The notes under the pieces were generated by a model. That model was not told where the DNA came from and did not search any database. It saw only the letters and a list, made by a program, of their open reading frames with translations. DNA of 64,000 nucleotides from Hyphomicrobiales bacterium. GTDB taxonomy: Bacteria > Pseudomonadota > Alphaproteobacteria > Rhizobiales > Rhizobiaceae. The position numbers and the translations under genes are program-made. The stretch is from contig UBXM01000009.1 of NCBI GenBank assembly GCA_900469445.1, positions 1 to 64,000 of the forward strand. The letters are read 5' to 3'. This document shows, piece by piece, positions 58,081 through 64,000 of the stretch. Numbering within the stretch: the stretch's first letter is position 1; the number at the start of each line of letters is the position of its first letter.

Positions 58081-58112
58081 AAAAAAAGAAGGCCGCGTTT
58101 CCGCAGCCTTCT
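58081..58112 (-). terminator. Rho-independent terminator after purF
   Basis: On the minus strand an 11-bp stem closed by a GAAA loop (AGAAGGCTGCG-GAAA-CGCGGCCTTCT) is followed by seven or more Ts. It separates purF from the SDR gene. Confidence 0.92.
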
Positions 58113-58172
58113 AAAGCGTTTATCCGATATTGGAAACGGGTGCGGCACCGTGCCTCACCTGTTCCTCAAGTC

Positions 58173-59675
58173 TTACCCGTTGCTGGCCAGCAGCGAGACC
58201 TTGCGGCCAACGGCCTCGCCGTCCTTGTCGAGAAGGCGGGTCGGGTAGTCACCGGTGAAATAGTGGTCGGTGAACTGCGGGCGGGCATCGTTGCGATCCT
58301 CGCCGCCGACGGCGCGGTAAAGGCCGTTGATCGACAGGAATTCGAGACTGTCACAGCCGATATATTTGCACATCGCCGCCAGGTCTTCGTACTGGTTGGC
58401 GAGCAGCTTTTCCCGGTCCGGCGTGTCGATGCCGTAGAAATCGGGGTAATAGATCATCGGGCTGGCAACACGCAGATGCACTTCCTTTGCACCTGCTTCG
58501 CGCATCATCTGCACGATCTTGACCGAAGTGGTGCCGCGCACGACCGAATCGTCGACGAGAATGACACGCTTGCCTTCGATCATCGCCCGGTTGGCCGAGT
58601 GCTTCAGCTTTACGCCGAAGGCGCGGATCTGCTGCGTCGGCTCGATGAAGGTACGACCGACATAATGGTTGCGGATGATGCCGTATTCGAACGGAATGCC
58701 GCTCTCTTGTGCATAACCGAGAGCTGCCGGCGTGCCGCCATCGGGAACCGGAACGACGACATCCGCCTCGACCGGAGCTTCCTTGGCAAGGTTGATGCCC
58801 ATGTTCTTGCGCGCCACGTAAACCGAGCGGCCGCCAACGACCGAATCCGGACGGGCGAAATAGACATATTCGAACAGGCAAAGACGTTCGGGCTGACCGT
58901 TTCCGGCCTTGCGGGCGTCGATCGAGATCGAACCGTCTGCCTGGATTTCGCAGATGATGACTTCGCCGTTTTCGACATCACGGACGAACTTGGCGCCGAT
59001 GATATCGAGTGCGCAGCTTTCCGACGCGAAGATCGGCTTGCCGTCGAGTTCACCCATGACCAGCGGACGGATGCCGGTGGGGTCGCGGGCGGCGATCAGC
59101 TTGGTGCGGGTGATCGCCACCATCGAATAACCGCCTTCCATCTGGCGGATCGCGTCGATGAAGCGGTCGGCCGTCGATGTATAGCGGGAGCGGGCGATGA
59201 GGTGAAGGACGACTTCGGTATCGGAGGTCGACTGACAGATTGCACCACCGGCGATCAGCTGGCGGCGAAGCGTCAGCCCGTTGGTGAAGTTGCCGTTATG
59301 GGCAATGGCGATGCCGCCGACTTCGAGTTCGGCAAACAGCGGCTGAACGTTTCTGAGCGCCACTTCACCGGTTGTCGAATAACGAACGTGGCCGATCGAG
59401 ATGTTGCCGGGCAGTTTGGCAAGCGTTGCCGGGTCCGTGTAGTGGTCGCCGACGAGACCCATGCGACGTTCCGAATGGAAGCGCAGGCCATCGAAGGAAA
59501 CGATGCCGGCCGCTTCCTGGCCGCGATGCTGGAGGGCATGAAGCCCGAGCGCGGTCAGCGTCGCTGCGTCCGGATGGCCGAGGATGCCGAACACGCCGCA
59601 CTCTTCGTGCAGGGTGTCATCCTCCCATTCGTTGGAGAGATTGACATCGAAAGTTTGCGAAGCCGACTGGTCCAT
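58173..59675 (-). CDS. purF: Amidophosphoribosyltransferase
   Basis: First committed enzyme of purine synthesis, making phosphoribosylamine from PRPP and glutamine. The 500-residue protein has a short propeptide before the N-terminal nucleophile Cys26 (HEECGVFGILG), GHVRYSTTGE and AHNGNFTNG in the glutaminase half, and the PRPP motif VILVDDSVVRGTT in the C-terminal half. The start at ATG 59675 has only a weak Shine-Dalgarno. A leader hairpin lies upstream. Confidence 0.96.
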   Translation of the reverse strand: MDQSASQTFDVNLSNEWEDDTLHEECGVFGILGHPDAATLTALGLHALQHRGQEAAGIVSFDGLRFHSERRMGLVGDHYTDPATLAKLPGNISIGHVRYSTTGEVALRNVQPLFAELEVGGIAIAHNGNFTNGLTLRRQLIAGGAICQSTSDTEVVLHLIARSRYTSTADRFIDAIRQMEGGYSMVAITRTKLIAARDPTGIRPLVMGELDGKPIFASESCALDIIGAKFVRDVENGEVIICEIQADGSISIDARKAGNGQPERLCLFEYVYFARPDSVVGGRSVYVARKNMGINLAKEAPVEADVVVPVPDGGTPAALGYAQESGIPFEYGIIRNHYVGRTFIEPTQQIRAFGVKLKHSANRAMIEGKRVILVDDSVVRGTTSVKIVQMMREAGAKEVHLRVASPMIYYPDFYGIDTPDREKLLANQYEDLAAMCKYIGCDSLEFLSINGLYRAVGGEDRNDARPQFTDHYFTGDYPTRLLDKDGEAVGRKVSLLASNG

Positions 59676-59713
59676 CGTGAGCCTGTGCCCTTGATCTAAA
59701 ATGGAAAGGCCGG

Positions 59714-59735
59714 CCGGGGATCTGTTCATCCCCGG
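59714..59735 (-). promoter_or_regulatory. Leader hairpin before purF
   Basis: A perfect 7-bp stem (CCGGGGA/TCCCCGG) with an 8-base loop lies 39 bases upstream of the purF ATG. It may influence mRNA stability or attenuation; no ligand class is recognised. Confidence 0.35.
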
Positions 59736-59813
59736 TGCCAGCCCGCTCTCTACCTGAATTCAAGTCATACCACAAATGGTGACGAATTGCGCTGCATCAA
59801 GCGCAACGCTGTG

Positions 59814-60401
59814 TCAATTATTTGGCTGAGGTGCGTCGCCCACCGGCGGCAGTTCCTGGCCGGGCTGCACATCTGCCGGCGCCTCTTCCTTGCCGGTAAT
59901 GCGCGCGCGGATCTGCGGCTCGATATCTTCCGGCAGCACGGCTTCCAGACGGCCGACCAGCGTATCGAGAAATGGCTTCGATTTCGCCTGGATAACCCAG
60001 GCCGGCTGCGCCTGAACCGGGACAAGCCAGTTCCAGAAGGCGGTGGCGATGACGAGCAGCAGGATGCCGCGGGCCGCGCCGAACAGGAAGCCGAGTGTGC
60101 GATCGAGCGCGCCGATGCGGCTGTCGATGATGAAGTCGGCGATCCGGCTGGTGATGAACGAGATGACGATCAGCGCCACGAGAAAGATGATGCCGGCCGA
60201 AGCGGCGATCGCGATCCGGTGATCGGACGTGTATTTTTCCGCATAAGGCACAGCCAGCGGATAAAGATAATAGGCAGCGGCAACCGAACCGGCCCAGCTG
60301 GCAATCGACAGCACTTCGCGGGAAAAGCCGCGAACCATGGCGAGCACTGCAGAAAACAGGGTGACGCCGATGACAACACCGTCGAAGATCGTAATGGGCA
60401 T
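59814..60401 (-). CDS. cvpA: CvpA family membrane protein
   Basis: A 195-residue inner-membrane protein with four helices (TIFDGVVIGVTLFSAVLAMVRGFSREVLSIASW at the start, RTLGFLFGAARGILLLVIATAFW later) and a Pro-rich tail. CvpA is the colicin V production protein family and is often encoded beside purF, as here. The ATG at 60401 opens the conserved MPITIFDG. Confidence 0.93.
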   Translation of the reverse strand: MPITIFDGVVIGVTLFSAVLAMVRGFSREVLSIASWAGSVAAAYYLYPLAVPYAEKYTSDHRIAIAASAGIIFLVALIVISFITSRIADFIIDSRIGALDRTLGFLFGAARGILLLVIATAFWNWLVPVQAQPAWVIQAKSKPFLDTLVGRLEAVLPEDIEPQIRARITGKEEAPADVQPGQELPPVGDAPQPNN

Positions 60402-60516
60402 GTAAACTCTACTCCAGAACCTGCCGTTCCACACCTGCCGGCGGCAACCGGCATTTTCGCCCGGCATTCCAGCATTGGGCGCAGTGTCTTACATCAGCCA
60501 AGTCATTAACGGAAGA

Positions 60517-61932
60517 TCAATCATCTTCCCCGGTATTTTCATGGCCTTTCCCCAGTTTCTTCGCAGATCCGGCAATGCGGGCGACGAGATCGGGAAGATC
60601 CTCGACCATCGTCCAGCGCGCGCTGCCGTTTTTGGGGAGCTCAGCCGAAGTGGCCGGCAGCATGGCGCCGGCAAAGCCGAGCTTCTCCGCTTCCTTCAGC
60701 CGTTGCGAGGTCTGCGATACCGGCCGCACCGCACCAGAAAGGCTGATTTCACCGAAATAGACGCAGTCGGAGGGAAGAGCCGCGCCCGCCAGCGACGAGA
60801 CAAGCGCCGATGCAATCGCCATGTCGGCGGCAGGCTCAGAGATACGATAACCGCCGGCGATATTCAGGTAGACGTCGTGGCTCCCGAGCCTGACCCCGCA
60901 ATGCGCTTCAAGCACGGCAAGGATCATGGCGAGACGCGAACTGTCCCATCCGACGACAGCGCGCCGCGGCGTGCCGAGCGAGGTGGGGGCCACAAGGGCT
61001 TGCACTTCGACCAGAACCGGGCGGGTGCCTTCCATCCCGGCAAAGACGGCCGCTCCCGGAGACTTGGCATTGCGTTCGCCGAGAAACAGTTCGGACGGAT
61101 TGGAGACATCGCGCAGGCCATTGTCGGACATTTCGAACACGCCGATCTCGTCGGTCGGCCCGAAACGGTTTTTGACGGTGCGCAGGATGCGGTAATGATG
61201 GCCGCGGTCGCCTTCGAAATAAAGCACCGCATCGACCATGTGTTCGACGACGCGCGGTCCGGCGATCTGGCCTTCCTTCGTCACATGGCCGACAAGCACC
61301 ATCGCCGCTCCCGTCTGCTTGGCAAACCGGATCATCGCCTGAACGCCGGTCCGCACCTGGGTGACGGTACCGGGGGCCGAATCGGCCGTATCGCTCCACA
61401 GCGTCTGGATGGAATCGATGATCACGAGATCGGGGCGCTTGCTTTCCGAAATCGTTGCAAGGATGTCTTCGACATTGGTCTCGGCGGCAAGCAGCACGTC
61501 GCTGTCGGCCGCACCAAGGCGCTGCGCGCGCAGGCGCACCTGCGCCACCGCCTCTTCGCCCGAGACATAGATGATCCGGTGCCCGCGGCGGGAAAGGGCG
61601 GCTGCCGCCTGCATGAGAAGCGTCGATTTGCCGATACCGGGATCGCCGCCGATCAGAACGGCGGAGCCGCGCACGAAACCGCCGCCTGTGGCGCGGTCCA
61701 GTTCGGAAATCCCCGTAAAGATGCGCGGCGCCTGCTCGGTTTCGCCCGAAAGCGTGGTGAGCGCCACGGCGCGGCCCTTCTTCGGCGCCTTGCCGGGACC
61801 ACCGCCGATGCCGCCCATCGGGTCTTCCTCGACGATCGTGTTCCACTCGCCGCAGCCATCACACTTGCCCGCCCAGCGGTTATGCACCGTGCCGCAGTTC
61901 TGGCACACGAATTGGGTCTTGGTTTTTGCCAT
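60517..61932 (-). CDS. radA: DNA repair protein RadA
   Basis: A RecA-like helicase-associated protein acting in recombination branch migration. The 471-residue protein has an N-terminal zinc finger (Cys10, Cys13, Cys24, Cys27), Walker A GGDPGIGKST (95-104), the RadA-specific KNRFG motif (255-259) and a C-terminal Lon-like domain. It starts 9 bases after the parE stop on the same strand and so lies directly downstream of the parDE module. Confidence 0.96.
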   Translation of the reverse strand: MAKTKTQFVCQNCGTVHNRWAGKCDGCGEWNTIVEEDPMGGIGGGPGKAPKKGRAVALTTLSGETEQAPRIFTGISELDRATGGGFVRGSAVLIGGDPGIGKSTLLMQAAAALSRRGHRIIYVSGEEAVAQVRLRAQRLGAADSDVLLAAETNVEDILATISESKRPDLVIIDSIQTLWSDTADSAPGTVTQVRTGVQAMIRFAKQTGAAMVLVGHVTKEGQIAGPRVVEHMVDAVLYFEGDRGHHYRILRTVKNRFGPTDEIGVFEMSDNGLRDVSNPSELFLGERNAKSPGAAVFAGMEGTRPVLVEVQALVAPTSLGTPRRAVVGWDSSRLAMILAVLEAHCGVRLGSHDVYLNIAGGYRISEPAADMAIASALVSSLAGAALPSDCVYFGEISLSGAVRPVSQTSQRLKEAEKLGFAGAMLPATSAELPKNGSARWTMVEDLPDLVARIAGSAKKLGKGHENTGEDD

Positions 61933-61941
61933 GGGGAAGGG

Positions 61942-62244
61942 TCAGTCTTTAAATAAATCAGGTGAGAGATTTTGGTGGCCGTGAAGCACACGCACAATGC
62001 GAACGGTCGTTTCCAGTCTGCGGAAATAAATGCAGCGCCTCCTGTAGGGCAGCGCCTTCAGCCCAGGCGATAGGTTGTCGCGAGGAGAGCCTGGAAAGCC
62101 GGTGAGCGCGATCCATTCTATCTTCCGCGTGAGATCCCGTACAAAGTGAGAGGCTACAAACGGGTCATCGACGGCGATGTAGAGGAATATATCGAGGAGG
62201 TCCTGATCAGCGAGCGGAGCGTAAATCAGCTTTTTCGGTACAAT
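61942..62244 (-). CDS. parE: ParE family toxin frame lacking a standard start codon
   Basis: On the minus strand an open frame encodes a ParE-like protein: PKKLIYAPLADQDLLDIFLY, PFVASHFVRDLTRKIEWIAL, SPRDNLSPGLKALPYRRRCI and TVRIVRVLHGHQNLSPDLF. It overlaps the end of parD by 19 nt and ends 9 bases before radA. No ATG, GTG or TTG lies ahead of the conserved region. The only plausible initiator is ATT at 62244, followed by GTA, which may be a mutated GTG. The toxin is therefore either translated from a rare start, by coupling to parD, or silenced. Confidence 0.72.
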   Translation of the reverse strand: MVPKKLIYAPLADQDLLDIFLYIAVDDPFVASHFVRDLTRKIEWIALTGFPGSPRDNLSPGLKALPYRRRCIYFRRLETTVRIVRVLHGHQNLSPDLFKD

Positions 62245-62483
62245 ATCCGCATCCCCCGTTCGATGATCGAGTCAGCGTGCGCCTCTGCGCTTTCGAAACT
62301 CACGAACTCGCCTCTGTCCAACTGGGCATCGGCCTCGGCAATCATGGCTCGCAGATGCTCATCCTCGCTTCCGAGACGACTTAGCCCTGCAGCGACGACG
62401 TCCTCCGCAGTATCGTAGGCACCGGACTTCACCTGTTCCTCGATGAAAGCCCGGTCTTTGTCACTGAGATGGATCTCGGTCAT
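62226..62483 (-). CDS. parD: ParD family antitoxin
   Basis: An 85-residue ribbon-helix-helix protein (TEIHLSDKDRAFIEEQVKSGAYDTAEDVVAAGLSRL) with a toxin-binding helical tail (AEADAQLDRGEFV). AAGGAG lies seven bases before the ATG at 62483. It lies between alr and radA, which I recall as adjacent in related genomes, so the module looks inserted. Confidence 0.9.
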   Translation of the reverse strand: MTEIHLSDKDRAFIEEQVKSGAYDTAEDVVAAGLSRLGSEDEHLRAMIAEADAQLDRGEFVSFESAEAHADSIIERGMRILYRKS

Positions 62484-62567
62484 TTCGATCTCCTTTTGTT
62501 CTCTTTTAGCACGAAGATTTTCTGCTTCCAAGAGGGGTGTCAAAAGAAGGGCCGGAGCCGGACGAAC

Positions 62568-63740
62568 TCAATCGTCCGGATAAATGTAGCGCCGCTCGTA
62601 GCGCAGTCCGAGCCCGGTCAGCACTTCGTATCCGATCGTGCCGCCTGCGCGTGCGACGTCGTCCACGGCAATGTTCGGGCCGAACAGTTCGATATAGTCG
62701 CCTGTGCGGATTTCGTTCTCGGGTACGTCGGTCACGTCGAAGATCGTCAGGTCCATCGTGACACGGCCGATGACCGGCACGCGCCTGTTGGCGATGAAGC
62801 CGAATGCACCCGGTGCGCCGCCAGCCCGCAGCGGCACGCCGGAGCCGGACAGCGAACGCAGGTAGCCGTCGGCATAACCGGCCGACACGATAGCAAGGCG
62901 GCTGTTGCGCGAAAGCTGATGGGTGGCGCCATAGCTGACGGTCGAGCCGGACGGCGCATCGCGGATCTGGATGATGCGGGCTTCCGCCTTTGCCACCGGC
63001 TTCAAGGCCTGCATGCCATTGACCGCTTCGCCGCCGTAAGCCGCAATGCCGGGACGGGTGAGATCAAAGTGATATTCGGGGCTGAGGAAAATACCGGCAG
63101 AGGCCGAGAGACTTGCCGGGACGCCTTCGAAAGCGGCTGCAACCCGTTGGAAAGTTTCAAGCTGTGATCGGTTGAGCGGCGAGGCCGGTGAATCGCCGCT
63201 GTGAAGATGCGACATGACGAGGACGGGTGAAAAGCTTGCCGGCCGCGAGACGTCCTCGGCAAAGGCGATCGCTTCTTCCGCCGGAAGGCCGAGCCGGTTG
63301 AAGCCGGTATCGATATGCAGTGCACAGGGATGGTCGCCATGTTCGGCCGTGACCGACATCCAGAAGGCCAGCTGTTCCTCCGAGATGATCACCGGAACCA
63401 GATCGTTCTCGTAAAACATCCGCTCCTGGCCCGGCCAGATACCGGAAAGGACATAGATGCGAGCATCCGGCGCATAGGTGCGCAAGGTCACGCCTTCCTG
63501 CACGGCGGCAACGAAAAAGTCGCGAGCACCGGCTTCATACAGCGCGGTCCCGCAGTCTTCGAGCCCGAGACCATAGGCATCCGCCTTGACGACGGCGGCG
63601 GTCGTGGCCGAACCCGAGCGGCGGGCCATTTCCTTCCAGTTGTCGACGAGTGCGCCGAGATCGACAGTCAATCGAACGGGGGCAATGTCGAAATCATCCA
63701 GATAGGTGTCGTCGCTGTCGAAATCGGTCTGTTCTGTCAT
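62568..63740 (-). CDS. alr: Alanine racemase
   Basis: PLP enzyme that interconverts L- and D-alanine for peptidoglycan. The 390-residue protein has the PLP lysine in AVVKADAYGLG (Lys52), HIDTGFNRLG, and the catalytic tyrosine in VSYGATH (Tyr270), followed by AGYADGYLRS and RVTMDLTIFDVTD. It has a slightly long acidic N-terminus (FDSDDTYLDDFD). Confidence 0.95.
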   Translation of the reverse strand: MTEQTDFDSDDTYLDDFDIAPVRLTVDLGALVDNWKEMARRSGSATTAAVVKADAYGLGLEDCGTALYEAGARDFFVAAVQEGVTLRTYAPDARIYVLSGIWPGQERMFYENDLVPVIISEEQLAFWMSVTAEHGDHPCALHIDTGFNRLGLPAEEAIAFAEDVSRPASFSPVLVMSHLHSGDSPASPLNRSQLETFQRVAAAFEGVPASLSASAGIFLSPEYHFDLTRPGIAAYGGEAVNGMQALKPVAKAEARIIQIRDAPSGSTVSYGATHQLSRNSRLAIVSAGYADGYLRSLSGSGVPLRAGGAPGAFGFIANRRVPVIGRVTMDLTIFDVTDVPENEIRTGDYIELFGPNIAVDDVARAGGTIGYEVLTGLGLRYERRYIYPDD

Positions 63741-63965
63741 GAGGGTCTCTATCGAATATGCGTCCGGAGGGCGGGGTAGCCGATCCTAACCTTTTTGACA
63801 GCGGGAAAAAGACCGAAGGCGAAGATTCGGGTTCTCCGCACAGGGTTTTCGGCGCGCAACTGTTAGCATTCGGTCGAGAGTGACTGCGACAGCAGGACGG
63901 CTTCATCACGGGGGGACAGAAGGGTAACCTCAATCCTGTGTTGCAACAGCACTGCAGGCGCATTG

Positions 63966-64000
63966 ATGGCCGTCCCAGGTTCAAAAGACGAACTCCTCGA
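63966..64000 (+). CDS. Start of a ClbS/DfsB-like gene (3' end outside window)
   Basis: The last 35 bases open a plus-strand frame MAVPGSKDELL. This matches the usual opening of ClbS/DfsB four-helix proteins (MAVPxTKxELL), some of which protect against colibactin by hydrolysing it. Only eleven codons are visible and the Shine-Dalgarno is weak, so the call is tentative. Confidence 0.45.
   Translation, partial: MAVPGSKDELL

Noticed and set aside
58074..59699. Open plus-strand frame of about 540 codons
   Set aside because: It is antisense to purF, which has all catalytic motifs.
63694..63984. Minus-strand frame upstream of alr, considered as the end of dnaB
   Set aside because: dnaB often precedes alr in rhizobia, but the translated sequence shows no DnaB C-terminal motif.

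Overview
The window is about 64 kb of GC-rich chromosome from an alphaproteobacterium, almost certainly in the Rhizobiaceae (Rhizobium/Agrobacterium-like). The evidence is the acpS-lepB-rnc-era-recO and alr-radA-cvpA-purF neighbourhoods, the pssA-psd pair, DUF3563 and TIGR02301 proteins, an intervening-domain flagellin and a RirA-type iron box. The genus cannot be fixed from the sequence alone. I saw no rRNA, tRNA, CRISPR array, prophage or intact insertion sequence. Most of the window reads as core chromosome with small accessory insertions.

Layout. 1-2.7 kb: the 3' end of one chemotaxis receptor gene and a second, tandem receptor gene broken by a one-base frameshift. 2.9-9 kb: DUF3563, DUF2062, acpS, lepB, rnc, era, a lone PAS protein, a small secreted protein and recO. 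9-13 kb: an MFS transporter, a very long flagellin and an EamA transporter. 13.4-21 kb: a MOSC protein, HD hydrolases, the large DUF2339 membrane protein, an MscS channel, and a ygfZ/HD/tyrosine-phosphatase operon. 21-28.7 kb: an iron block on the minus strand with an MFS transporter, an ABC half-transporter, an AraC regulator, a TonB-dependent siderophore receptor behind an IRO box, and a DUF2218-SIP flavin reductase. 28.8-33.7 kb: small conserved proteins, Nudix, higBA, ynfA, yedK and a LysE-type exporter. 33.9-38.6 kb: pssA-psd, several tiny proteins (one behind a sigma-54-like promoter) and an Atm1-type ABC exporter. 38.9-46.4 kb: Nudix, a run of small envelope proteins, a LysM protein, a LOG-family hydrolase, RarD and a PCMT-like methyltransferase. 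46.6-51.6 kb: a PNPOx-like protein, a LysR/hydrolase divergent pair, a RelE/XRE toxin-antitoxin pair and cimA. 51.6-57 kb: a structured inverted repeat, then vapBC, three GFA-domain paralogues and pip in one overlapping chain, then cysS and dedA. 57.3-64 kb: an SDR, purF, cvpA, radA, parDE, alr and the first codons of a ClbS/DfsB-like gene.

How genes work together. lepB-rnc-era and pssA-psd are compact housekeeping units. The iron block looks like one uptake module: outer-membrane receptor, cytoplasmic ferri-siderophore reductase and regulator. The window carries four type II toxin-antitoxin modules (higBA, RelE/XRE, vapBC, parDE). Three of them sit directly ahead of, and apparently co-transcribed with, ordinary cellular genes. 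The vapBC-GFA-GFA-GFA-pip chain is the most striking arrangement: all five gene junctions are 4-nt start/stop overlaps. The parE reading frame is intact but has no ATG, GTG or TTG start.

Calls rest on reading motifs and gene order by eye. No database search was run.
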